Shown here piece after piece: positions 28,930 to 39,396 of a stretch of 64,000 nucleotides of DNA (positions within the stretch are counted from its first letter, which is position 1; each line of letters starts with the position of its first letter). The stretch comes from Rhodospirillaceae bacterium (lineage in GTDB: Bacteria > Pseudomonadota > Alphaproteobacteria > DSM-16000 > Inquilinaceae). The notes beneath the pieces were generated by a model. That model was not told the DNA's origin, searched no databases, and worked only from the letters and a program-made list of their open reading frames with translations. Location: assembly GCA_020638575.1 (NCBI GenBank), contig JACKIH010000003.1, forward strand, positions 291,501-355,500, read 5' to 3'. The position numbers and the translations under genes are program-made.

Positions 28930-30450
28930 CTACCCCCGGCCGCTGGCGAAGCGCACGGCTTCGTCGGCCGCGCGGAAGAGGGCGCCGGCCTTGTTCACCG
29001 TCTCTTCGTACTCCGCGTCGGGATCGCTGTCGTAGACGATGCCGCCGCCCGCCTGCACGTAGAGCGTACCGTCCTTCACCAGGCCGGTGCGCAGCGCGAT
29101 ACAGGTGTCGAGATCGCCGCTGGCGCCGAAGTAGCCCACCGCCCCGGCATAGAGGCCGCGGCGCGACACCTCCAGCTCGTCGATGATCTGCATGGCGCGG
29201 ATCTTTGGCGCACCGGACACCGTGCCGGCCGGAAATCCCGCCATCAGCGCGTCCACCGCCGTCAGCCCGGGACGGATCTTGCCGACCACGTTGGAGACGA
29301 TGTGCATCACGTGGGAATAGTACTCGATGAAGAACTGGTCGGTGACCTTCACCGAGCCGATCTCCGCGATCCGCCCCACATCGTTGCGCCCCAGGTCGAG
29401 CAGCATCAGGTGTTCCGCCCGCTCCTTGGGATCCGCCAGCAGTTCTGCGGCGATCGCCCGGTCCTCTTCGCGGTTGGCACCGCCGCGGGGCCGCGCGCGC
29501 GGCCGGGTGCCGGCGATGGGGCGGATGGTCACCTCTTCGCCGCGCAGCCGCACCATGATTTCCGGGCTCGACCCGACCACGCTGAAGTCCCCGAAATCCT
29601 GGAAGAACAGGAAGGGCGAGGGGTTGAGCCGGCGCAGCGCGCGATAGAGCGCAAACGGCGGCAGCTTGAAGGGCACGCTGAAGCGCTGCGAGGGCACTAC
29701 CTGGAAGATGTCGCCGGCACGGATGAAGGCTTTTGCCCGCTCCACCACCTGGCGGTAGCCCTCCCGCGTCATGTTGGAGGACGGCTCCGGCAAGGTGGAG
29801 GTCAGCGCCGGGCGCTCGCGCCGGTAGGGCGGCGACCGGTTGAGATCGGACACCACCTCGGCCAGCCTCTCACGCGCCAGCGTGTAGGCGTTGGCGGCGT
29901 CGATGCCGGGGTTGGGCCACACCGGCGTGACGATGGTCACCACGTCCTCGATGGTGTCGAAGATGGCGACGATGGTAGGGCGCACCAGCAGGGCATCGGG
30001 GATGCCCAGATGGTCCGGATTGGCATCCGGCACCGGCTCGGCCTGGCAGATCATGTGATAGCCCACATAGCCGAACAGGCCGGATGCCATGGGCGGCATG
30101 CGCGGCGGCAGGGCGATGCGGCTTTCCGCGATCAGCGCGCGCAGGCTGTCGAGCGGCGGCTCTTCGACCGGCTGGAAGACGGTGCGGTCGAGCTGGGCTG
30201 TGCGGTTGATCTGGGCCTCGCCCTGGTGGCAGCGCCAGATCAGGTCCGGCTTCAACGCGATGAAGGAATAGCGGCCGCGCGTGGCTCCGCCTTCCACGCT
30301 TTCGAACAGCATGCTGTCGGGCTGGCCATCGGCCAGCTTCATGTAGGCCGACACCGTGGTTTCCAGATCGGCCACCAGGGTCGTGGACACCACCTGGGGA
30401 ATCCCCTGGCGGTAGAGGGAGGTGAATGCCGCCTCGTCCGGCGTATGCAT
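28930..30450 (-). CDS. trpE: Anthranilate synthase component I
   Basis: TrpE makes anthranilate from chorismate with ammonia from TrpG. The 506-residue protein has the N-terminal tryptophan-feedback region (LLFESVEGG-type signature as MLFESVEGGATRGRYSFI). The catalytic half is PSPFLFFQDFGDFSVVGSSPE, IAGTRPRARPRGG, LLDLGRNDVGRIAEIG, MHIVSNVVGKIRPG, FPAGTVSGAPKIRAMQIIDE and GAVGYFGASGDLDTCIALRT. It starts three bases after the ppiD stop, so ppiD-trpE form one transcript. The usual next gene, trpG, is displaced by the HEPN insertion. Confidence 0.96.
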   Translation of the reverse strand: MHTPDEAAFTSLYRQGIPQVVSTTLVADLETTVSAYMKLADGQPDSMLFESVEGGATRGRYSFIALKPDLIWRCHQGEAQINRTAQLDRTVFQPVEEPPLDSLRALIAESRIALPPRMPPMASGLFGYVGYHMICQAEPVPDANPDHLGIPDALLVRPTIVAIFDTIEDVVTIVTPVWPNPGIDAANAYTLARERLAEVVSDLNRSPPYRRERPALTSTLPEPSSNMTREGYRQVVERAKAFIRAGDIFQVVPSQRFSVPFKLPPFALYRALRRLNPSPFLFFQDFGDFSVVGSSPEIMVRLRGEEVTIRPIAGTRPRARPRGGANREEDRAIAAELLADPKERAEHLMLLDLGRNDVGRIAEIGSVKVTDQFFIEYYSHVMHIVSNVVGKIRPGLTAVDALMAGFPAGTVSGAPKIRAMQIIDELEVSRRGLYAGAVGYFGASGDLDTCIALRTGLVKDGTLYVQAGGGIVYDSDPDAEYEETVNKAGALFRAADEAVRFASGRG

Positions 30451-30453
30451 CGG

Positions 30454-32361
30454 TCAGTTCTCCCCGAGGAAGCGGGACAGCACGTCCCGGTCGATCCGGA
30501 CGCCGGAGCGGCGTTCCTGGTCCGCCAGGAAGGTGGCGCGGAAATCGGACGCGATGTCGCGGCCGAGGCGTTCGGCGATGGCGGCGCGCGCGTCCGCCTC
30601 CTCGGCCGGATCGGCAGGTACAACCTCGACGAGGCGGATCGCGTAGGCGTAGCCGCCCCCGTCCACCGCCGTGGTGCCGCCTTCGTCGAGATCGAACAGG
30701 GCGTCGATCACGAATGCGGGCACGCCCTGATCCTCGTTGGCGGAGTTGGGCAGCAGCGGATCGGTGCGCGAAGCGGTGGCGGAGACCAGGTCGCCCGCGA
30801 TGGCGTCCGGATCGTCGCCGGCCTCCAGCCGCGTCACCGCCTCTTCCGCAGCGCTGCGGGCGGCGGCGATGCGGGCTTCCCGCTGCCAGGCGGCCAGCAC
30901 CTCCTCGCGGGCGTCGTCGAAGTCCCGCAGCTCCGGCGCGATGATGCGGTCGACCTTGGCAACGAAGATGCGGTGGCCGTCGCTGGATTCCGTCAGCCGG
31001 CTTTCCTCGTCGGGTGCCAGTTCGAACACCGTCTGCAGCACTTCTGAGGCGTCCGGCACGTCGACGGCCGCGTCGGCATCGCGGAAGCTGCCGTCGACCG
31101 CCACCGCCGGCACGGCGAGGACGGTGGTGCCCACCTGCGGGGCGGCTTCCTCCAAGGTGGCGCCGCCGGCCAGTGCGTCGTCGATGCCGTTGGAGAGTTC
31201 AAACAGGGTATCGAGCGCACGGTCCAGGCGCAGGCGCTGCTCCAGCCCGTCGCGCACCTCCTCGAACGGCTGGGTGCCGGCCTCCTGGACCTCGTCGAGC
31301 CGCAGCACGTGGATCCGGAAGGCGGACGCGATGGGATCGCTCACCTGGCCGGGCTCCAGGGCGAAGCCGGCCTCGGCGATGGCGGAGGGGAACATGTCCT
31401 CCTGGGTGGTCCAGTCGATGGGCTGGGAGTCCACATCGCTCACCCCGGCTTCGGCCAGTGCGCCTGCGAAGTCGGCGCCGCCGCGCACCGCTTCGGCGAA
31501 CGCCTGGGCCTCGGCCTCGGCATCGAGCGGGAACAGCGCCTGGTCGAACCGCCGGCGTTCGGGCTGGGAGAAGCTGTCGATCTCGTCCTCGTAGAGCTGG
31601 CGCACCTCGTCCTCGCTCACCGAGACCTCGCCGGTGAGGTCCTCAGCCGCCAGCGTCAACAGGCTGAAGGTACGGTATTCCGGTGCCTGGAAACTGTCCG
31701 CATGCTCTTCATGGTAGGCGCGCAGGTCGTCGTCGCTCGGCTCGTCGATCGGCACTTCGGCATCGTCGATGGTGACCAGATCGGCCACCCGGCGCTCGCG
31801 TTCCGCGGCGAACACCGCGTCCACCAGCACGTCGGGCACCACCGGTACGGAGCGCACCGCCTGATCGAGCAGGGCGCGGCGCAGGTTCCGGCGCATCAGC
31901 GCCACGAACCCGGCTTCGCCCATGCGGTTGAAGGCCAGCACCTGGCGGAAGCGGTCCTCGCTGAATGCACCGGTCGTGGGATCGGCAAAGGTGGCGTCGG
32001 CCGCGATGGCCTGGCGGATGGCATCGTCGGAGGGATCGAGCCCAAGCCCGCGTGCGGCATCGTCCAGCAGGGCACCTTCGATCTGATCGCGCAGGATCCC
32101 GTCGATCATACCGGCGCGCATGGTGTCGGAGATGGTGATCTGGTTGTTGGTGAGCTGCTGCAGGCGGGAGATCTGCTGGCGCAACTCGTCCTGGACGACG
32201 GTGGCGTCGATCTCCTGCTCGCCGACGGCGGCGACGACGGTGCTCGGCGGGGCGCCGCGGAAGATGTCGCCGATCCCCCAGATCGCAAAGCTGACGATCA
32301 GCATGGCGAAGAGGATCTTGACGACCCAAGACGCGACTCCACCCCGAATGGCCTGCAGCAT
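30454..32361 (-). CDS. ppiD: Periplasmic folding chaperone / peptidyl-prolyl isomerase PpiD-like
   Basis: The 635-residue protein has an N-terminal membrane anchor (VVKILFAMLIVSFAIWGIGDIF) and a SurA-N-like chaperone region with TVVQDELRQQISRLQ. A degenerate parvulin-type PPIase section follows (around LRLDEVQEAGTQPFEEVRDGLEQRL), and then a C-terminal chaperone part. PpiD-like proteins sit at the Sec translocon exit and help fold secreted proteins. The ATG at 32361 gives the typical MLQAIRGG opening; in-frame starts up to 32454 add nothing conserved. It is divergent from tpiA and directly upstream of trpE, a frequent alphaproteobacterial arrangement. Confidence 0.88.
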   Translation of the reverse strand: MLQAIRGGVASWVVKILFAMLIVSFAIWGIGDIFRGAPPSTVVAAVGEQEIDATVVQDELRQQISRLQQLTNNQITISDTMRAGMIDGILRDQIEGALLDDAARGLGLDPSDDAIRQAIAADATFADPTTGAFSEDRFRQVLAFNRMGEAGFVALMRRNLRRALLDQAVRSVPVVPDVLVDAVFAAERERRVADLVTIDDAEVPIDEPSDDDLRAYHEEHADSFQAPEYRTFSLLTLAAEDLTGEVSVSEDEVRQLYEDEIDSFSQPERRRFDQALFPLDAEAEAQAFAEAVRGGADFAGALAEAGVSDVDSQPIDWTTQEDMFPSAIAEAGFALEPGQVSDPIASAFRIHVLRLDEVQEAGTQPFEEVRDGLEQRLRLDRALDTLFELSNGIDDALAGGATLEEAAPQVGTTVLAVPAVAVDGSFRDADAAVDVPDASEVLQTVFELAPDEESRLTESSDGHRIFVAKVDRIIAPELRDFDDAREEVLAAWQREARIAAARSAAEEAVTRLEAGDDPDAIAGDLVSATASRTDPLLPNSANEDQGVPAFVIDALFDLDEGGTTAVDGGGYAYAIRLVEVVPADPAEEADARAAIAERLGRDIASDFRATFLADQERRSGVRIDRDVLSRFLGEN

Positions 32362-32424
32362 GGTTCTGTCCAGCAACCGTTGGCGTTGCGCCCCGTGCAT
32401 TTCCGGCCGGGGCGAGGCAGGAGC

Positions 32425-32454
32425 TATGTAGGGGACCCATCGGGGGGCCTGCAA
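32425..32454 (-). promoter_or_regulatory. Candidate ppiD-trpE promoter
   Basis: On the minus strand, TTGCAG (32449-32454) and TACATA (32425-32430) are 18 bases apart. The pair sits in the divergent tpiA-ppiD intergenic region, about 65 bases upstream of the ppiD start. Both hexamers keep four of six consensus bases. Confidence 0.4.
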
Positions 32455-32562
32455 GGACGCAGCCCGATGGCCGAAGAGCGGTGCGTGCCTACTGGCATCC
32501 TGGCCGCAGCATTGCTACACCACCCGCGACAAGGTTGCGACCGGGTGAAGGGGGGCAGGGCT

Positions 32563-33312
32563 GTGCCGCGCAAATTGATTGCCGGAAACTGGAAGATGAA
32601 CGGGCGGCGGGCCGATGGCACGCAACTGGCCCGCGACTTGGGCATCCGCTTTGCCGCAGAGGCGGAGCCGCCCTGCGACATGCTGCTGTGTCCGCCGTCG
32701 ACGCTGATCAGCCTGCTTGTGCCGGTGGTCGAAGGCAGCGGGGTCATGCTCGGCGGGCAGGACTGCCATCCCCTGGCCAGCGGCGCCCACACCGGCGACA
32801 CCGCGGCGGAGATGCTGGCCGACCTCGGGTGCAGCCACGTCATCGTCGGCCATTCCGAGCGGCGCACCAACCACGGCGAGATCGACCTGCTGGTGGCCGA
32901 AAAGGCCAAGGCGGCCCACCGCGCCGGCCTGGTGGCCATCATCTGCATCGGCGAGACCGAAGCGGAACGCGATGCCGGCGATGCGCTGGCGGTGTGCTCG
33001 CGCCAGATCGCCGGCTCGGTGCCGGAAGGATCGACGGCCGAGAATACGGTGATCGCCTACGAGCCGGTTTGGGCCATCGGCACGGGACGCACGCCGACCA
33101 ACGCTGACATCGCCGAGGTGCATGCCCATATCCGCGCGGAGCTGTCGCGCAACCTGGCCGATGCCGACCGTGTGCGCATCCTCTACGGCGGCTCGGTGAA
33201 GGGCTCCAATTCCGCGGAGATCCTGTCGGTGCCCAATGTGGATGGTGCTCTGGTGGGCGGTGCCAGCCTGAACGCCGACGACTTCTGGACCATCGCCATG
33301 AACAGCCAGTAG
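32563..33312 (+). CDS. tpiA: Triosephosphate isomerase
   Basis: The enzyme interconverts DHAP and glyceraldehyde 3-phosphate. A GTG at 32563 after a G-rich ribosome site gives 249 residues, the normal length. The active site is complete: N9 and K11 in LIAGNWKMNG, the histidine in VIVGHSERRTNHGE, the catalytic glutamate in AYEPVWAIGTGRTP, and the phosphate loop RILYGGSVKGSN followed by VGGASL. The in-frame extension upstream overlaps the ppiD gene and is rejected. secG and pyrG follow on the same strand. Confidence 0.96.
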   Translation: MPRKLIAGNWKMNGRRADGTQLARDLGIRFAAEAEPPCDMLLCPPSTLISLLVPVVEGSGVMLGGQDCHPLASGAHTGDTAAEMLADLGCSHVIVGHSERRTNHGEIDLLVAEKAKAAHRAGLVAIICIGETEAERDAGDALAVCSRQIAGSVPEGSTAENTVIAYEPVWAIGTGRTPTNADIAEVHAHIRAELSRNLADADRVRILYGGSVKGSNSAEILSVPNVDGALVGGASLNADDFWTIAMNSQ

Positions 33313-33367
33313 GCGCCGGCACCGCTACGGCGCTCTGGATCGACGACGTGACATCGGGACTTCGCCT

Positions 33368-33697
33368 GTGGAGCAAATCGTACTCGTCCTGCACCTGCTG
33401 ATCGCCATCGCCCTGGTGGGCGTGGTGCTGTTGCAGCGAAGCGAAGGGGGTGGCCTGGGGATGGGCGGCGGCGGTGCCGGCGGTCCCCTGATGTCCGTCC
33501 GCGGGGCCGCCAACCTGCTTACCCGCACGACCGCGATCCTGGCCGCCTGCTTCGTGGTGACCAGCTTGACGCTGGCCATCCTGGCCGGCGGGTCCAGGGA
33601 CGGCGGATCGATCCTCGACTCGCCGGCCGCGGCCGACTCGGACAGCCCGACGTTGCCGCCGCTGCAGCAGCCCGCCGATCCGCTCGCCAACGACTGA
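33368..33697 (+). CDS. secG: Protein translocase subunit SecG
   Basis: This small membrane protein of 109 residues starts with GTG. It has two hydrophobic helices (IVLVLHLLIAIALVGVVLL and TTAILAACFVVTSLTLAILAG). They are joined by the conserved glycine-rich loop QRSEGGGLGMGGGGAGG, the hallmark of SecG. A Pro/Asp-rich tail follows. SecG assists SecYE in protein export. It lies 55 bases after tpiA and 90 before pyrG, the usual tpiA-secG-pyrG order in alphaproteobacteria. Confidence 0.94.
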   Translation: MEQIVLVLHLLIAIALVGVVLLQRSEGGGLGMGGGGAGGPLMSVRGAANLLTRTTAILAACFVVTSLTLAILAGGSRDGGSILDSPAAADSDSPTLPPLQQPADPLAND

Positions 33698-33721
33698 TCG
33701 CGCAACCCGTTGAGCCTGTGA

Positions 33722-35416
<1,695 letters not shown>

Positions 35417-35438
35417 GGAGACGGCGGGGGTCTTGGCC

Positions 35439-36266
35439 TCAGTCGCCGCCGCAATCCGGTGGCAGGGTTTCCGATGCCACGGCCGTCAGGTCGATGGCGA
35501 AGGCGCCGTAGTTCACCACCATGTAGTCGACGAAGCCCGTGGCAAACAGCGTGAAGCTGACCTCGTAGAGCGGCTCGGAGTCCGGCGAGGCCGGATCGAA
35601 ATGGGCCAGCACCACCGGCCATGAGGCGGCGGCGCGCAGCGGATCGTCGGTTTCGGCCGCGGCCGGGATCTCCGTGCCGATCACCGTGGTGATCTCGGTC
35701 AGCGGCACCTCGGCACTGCCATCGAACAGGGTGGCGGTGAAGATGCGTTCACCGGCTTGCGCACGCCGCAGGATTTCCAGCGAATGGGCAGTGGGGAACC
35801 AGGTGCCCGGAGGCAGCTCCAGTTCGCCCGGCTGCGGCAGCCGCACGGCTACATGGCCGGCGCCCGGCGATGCGTCCAGCTCGGCGGTGCCGCGGCCATG
35901 GGACTCCGTGACGCCGTTGCGGCGGTCCTGCATGTCGTAGGTGAACAATGTGCCGTCGTGGCTTTCGTAGGTCGCGTAGCGCGAGGAGATATCGCTCTCG
36001 TTGCCGCCCGAATAGACCAGCGTGAGCTGGTAGGTCTGGGCGATGGTCCAGCCCTCGCAGACGTCCTGCCACTCAAACACCATGCGCCCGCTCACGCCTT
36101 CCACCGGGCCGCTGTCGGCATCCTCGTCGAGGCTCGCCTCATAGGCCGCGCGGTGGGGCAGGATCGCCTGGGCCGCAGCCGGCATGGCGGGCAGCACGAC
36201 ACCGCCCAGGGACACCAGCCACAGGGCAGACAGACGCGGGGTACGGGCGAAGGCACACAGGCTCAT
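35439..36266 (-). CDS. eipB: EipB-family periplasmic cell-envelope integrity protein (DUF1849)
   Basis: The precursor has 275 residues with a signal peptide (LSALWLVSLGGVVLPAMPAAA, mature from about QAILPHRAAYE). The body is the DUF1849 beta-spiral: YEASL, VSGRMVFEWQDVCEGWTI, QTYQLTLVYSGGNESDISSRYATYE, and the C-terminal VSFTLFATGFVDYMVVNYGAFAIDL. Two conserved cysteines (in DVCEGW and in PPDCGGD at the very end) match the disulfide pair described for Brucella EipB. EipB supports envelope stability and lipoprotein handling in alphaproteobacteria. The ATG at 36266 is chosen because the signal peptide begins there. It converges on pyrG and diverges from the diguanylate cyclase gene. Confidence 0.87.
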   Translation of the reverse strand: MSLCAFARTPRLSALWLVSLGGVVLPAMPAAAQAILPHRAAYEASLDEDADSGPVEGVSGRMVFEWQDVCEGWTIAQTYQLTLVYSGGNESDISSRYATYESHDGTLFTYDMQDRRNGVTESHGRGTAELDASPGAGHVAVRLPQPGELELPPGTWFPTAHSLEILRRAQAGERIFTATLFDGSAEVPLTEITTVIGTEIPAAAETDDPLRAAASWPVVLAHFDPASPDSEPLYEVSFTLFATGFVDYMVVNYGAFAIDLTAVASETLPPDCGGD

Positions 36267-36446
36267 GGAGGTCCGTCCAGTGAGAGGAGCGATGCGCGGC
36301 CGCATACGCGGGGCTGCGGCACATCGGCAGGATTTTCCGCAATGTGCAGGTATTGCCGCCGGCACCGCCAACATAGGTTCGCAAACCCGCATCGACCAGG
36401 GGCGGAAACGAAAGGCGGACCGCCATCCTGCGGTTGAATCCCAATC

Positions 36447-36461
36447 TGGCATCAACCTTGC
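36447..36461 (+). promoter_or_regulatory. Sigma-54 (RpoN) type -24/-12 promoter
   Basis: The sequence TGGCATC-AACC-TTGC (36447-36461) matches the RpoN consensus TGGCACG-N4-TTGCW with the obligatory GG and GC doublets exactly ten bases apart, followed by T. It is in the right orientation in the eipB-DGC intergenic region. It predicts a transcript start near 36473, some 27 bases before the cyclase ATG. An activator site was not identified. Confidence 0.55.
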
Positions 36462-36499
36462 TTAGAGGTCTGCGAGGCCGCTTGTCCTGGGGAACCGCG

Positions 36500-37189
36500 A
36501 TGTCGCCACCGTATGCAGATGTTGCCAGCGCCGTGCTCGATGCCGGGGAGCCCGACTTCCTCAGCAATACGTTCCTGCGGCTCACCGAGATGCTGGGCGG
36601 GTCGTTTTTCGACGACAAGGACCTCAGCCTGCATCATGCCGCGGCACTCCTGCGCCAGGCCGAACGGACGATCACCGAGCAGCGCGCCCACATCGACCGG
36701 TTGCAGAGGCTCAGCCTCACCGACGAGCTGACCGCGCTGCTCAACCGCCGCGGCTTCGAACGCGAGCTGCGCCGGGCTTTCGCCTCCCTGCGCCGCCATG
36801 GCGAGCCGGCCATCGTGCTGCTGGCGGACCTGGACGGCTTCAAGCTCGTCAACGACACCTACGGCCACCAGGCGGGCGACTTCGTGCTCAGCGAAGTGGC
36901 GCGCCGGCTGGCGGCGGAGCTGCGCAACACCGATGTGGTGGCACGCCTGGGCGGCGACGAATTCGCCTGCATCCTCAGCCACTGCAATCCCGGGCTGATC
37001 GAAACCCAGGTCTTGCGCCTGCGCCAGGGGGTGGAGGACACGCCCATCCTGTGGGGCGGACACCGCCTGGCCATCGGCGTCAGCATCGGGGCCGCGGAGA
37101 TGGACATCGACCATGCCAACGGGCGCGAGGCCCTGCACCTGGCCGATGCGGAGATGTATGCCGAAAAGCAGCGGCGGCGGCACTGCTAG
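36500..37189 (+). CDS. GGDEF diguanylate cyclase
   Basis: The 229-residue cytoplasmic protein makes the second messenger c-di-GMP. Residues 1-65 form a short unrecognised helical region (ASAVLDAGEPDFLSNTFLRL). The GGDEF domain then carries LTDELTALLNRRGFERELRRA, LLADLDGFKLVNDTYGHQAGD and the intact active-site motif GGDEF at 151-155. The inhibitory I-site RNTD (142-145) is present at the correct five-residue distance, so feedback by c-di-GMP is expected. There is no EAL domain and no membrane segment. The ATG at 36500 is preferred because GGGG lies nearby and it falls downstream of the sigma-54-like promoter; an in-frame TTG at 36434 is upstream of that promoter. Confidence 0.9.
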   Translation: MSPPYADVASAVLDAGEPDFLSNTFLRLTEMLGGSFFDDKDLSLHHAAALLRQAERTITEQRAHIDRLQRLSLTDELTALLNRRGFERELRRAFASLRRHGEPAIVLLADLDGFKLVNDTYGHQAGDFVLSEVARRLAAELRNTDVVARLGGDEFACILSHCNPGLIETQVLRLRQGVEDTPILWGGHRLAIGVSIGAAEMDIDHANGREALHLADAEMYAEKQRRRHC

Positions 37190-37524
37190 GCGCGCTCGAT
37201 CCGCCCCGGCGGGCCTGACGGAATCTGGATAGTCTTGCTCCATACGGTGTTATGGAAAATTGGTACCACCTTATGGAAAGCGCGGTCGCCATCCTCGACG
37301 CCATCTGCGCAGTGCCAACTAACGCCTTGGGGATTAACGGTTCGTTTGCCAATGTAAGGCGGACATGCCGGGCATGCACGATGGGCAGACGCCCCGTCGT
37401 CGCAAAGGCCTGGCATGTCGGAAACGGAGCATTATTTTTGCCTGCGTGACCCTATCTTCAGGGCACGGACGATGGCTGCCAGTCGTGGCGCCTGCACACG
37501 CCCTGTCGGAAGGAGACCGGACCC
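37190..37524. other. 335-base intergenic region, no gene recognised
   Basis: No convincing coding sequence is seen between the cyclase gene and the DUF1127-like gene. Right after the cyclase stop lies a short hairpin (CCGCC-CC-GGCGG, 37201-37212) without a T-run. At 37240-37279 a patterned AT-richer block suggests protein binding (listed separately). The rest is unremarkable; it should also hold the promoter of the small gene at 37525, which I could not assign. Confidence 0.6.
37240..37279. repeat. Patterned repeat block, possible operator
   Basis: TTATGGAAA occurs twice as a direct repeat (37250-37258 and 37271-37279), with starts 21 bases apart, two helical turns. The palindrome TGGTACCA (37261-37268) lies between them. 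CCATA (37240-37244) forms an inverted pair with TATGG at 37251-37255. Such an array could bind a dimeric regulator on one DNA face. No regulator is identified. Confidence 0.4.
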
Positions 37525-37683
37525 ATGCTCATTCACTCGCTGCGCACCCTGCTTGCTGCCCTGATGTCCCACCGCTTCGACCAGTTCCGTGATCGCGACT
37601 TCGCGGATATCGGTTTGGCGCGCCGCACGGTGCTGCCCGGCACCCGCCACGCGCCGGTCGACGTTCCCAACGACCGCAGCTAG
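37525..37683 (+). CDS. Small DUF1127-like protein, 52 residues
   Basis: A clear ATG with GGAAGGAG about ten bases upstream opens a 52-codon reading frame ending at TAG 37681-37683. The product starts MLIHSLRTLLAALMSHRFDQ and contains FRDRDFADIGLARRTV. This matches the DUF1127 pattern (basic, arginine-rich, L-x-D-R-x-L-x-DIGL-x-R). DUF1127 proteins are very small, basic and often stress- or phosphate-related; some bind RNA or DNA. The gene stands alone, with its own strong terminator at 37752. The ribosome site, motif and terminator together support a real gene. Confidence 0.75.
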   Translation: MLIHSLRTLLAALMSHRFDQFRDRDFADIGLARRTVLPGTRHAPVDVPNDRS

Positions 37684-37751
37684 CGACCCCGGCCTTCGCC
37701 TCGCCGCCGCGACGGCGGCGGCAATCCGGTCCTTCGACATGTGACGAGCGA

Positions 37752-37781
37752 CCCCCGGCGCCCCTTAGCGCCGGGGGTTTT
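37752..37781 (+). terminator. Strong intrinsic terminator after the DUF1127-like gene
   Basis: A perfect ten-base stem (CCCCCGGCGC / GCGCCGGGGG) with loop CCCTTA is followed directly by TTTT. It lies 68 bases after the small gene and 230 before eno, and it isolates the two. Confidence 0.88.
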
Positions 37782-37998
37782 GCATGGCCAAATCCCGCTC
37801 TGGGCAGGACTTTGCGGCCGCTTCACCGAAACCCGTACGCGCATGGCCATTGAACCGGGAGTTGCATCCCGGTATCCCAGTGCGCGAGCCGATGCAGATC
37901 CCCACGCGGGGGCTGGCATCGGACCCATGCAGACCGGCACGATCACCTTCAAGAGCCGCATCATCCAGGCGTGCCGCGCCGCCATCGTCACGGGATAG

Positions 37999-39288
<1,290 letters not shown>

Positions 39289-39341
39289 CGGAAACCTGCC
39301 GCTGGGGCTTCGGCCCCGGTGGCACCTGAGGCAAAAGGGAA

Positions 39342-39371
39342 GGGGGCCGCCCGCTCGGACGGCCCCCTTTT
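39342..39371 (+). terminator. Intrinsic terminator downstream of eno
   Basis: GGGGGCCG (39342-39349) pairs with CGGCCCCC (39360-39367) around a ten-base loop and is followed by TTTT. A weaker GGGGC-TTCG-GCCCC hairpin precedes it. It lies between converging eno and the GH65 gene. Confidence 0.85.
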
Positions 39372-39396
39372 CTGCGTTTGCGGTCCGCCGGTGCCG

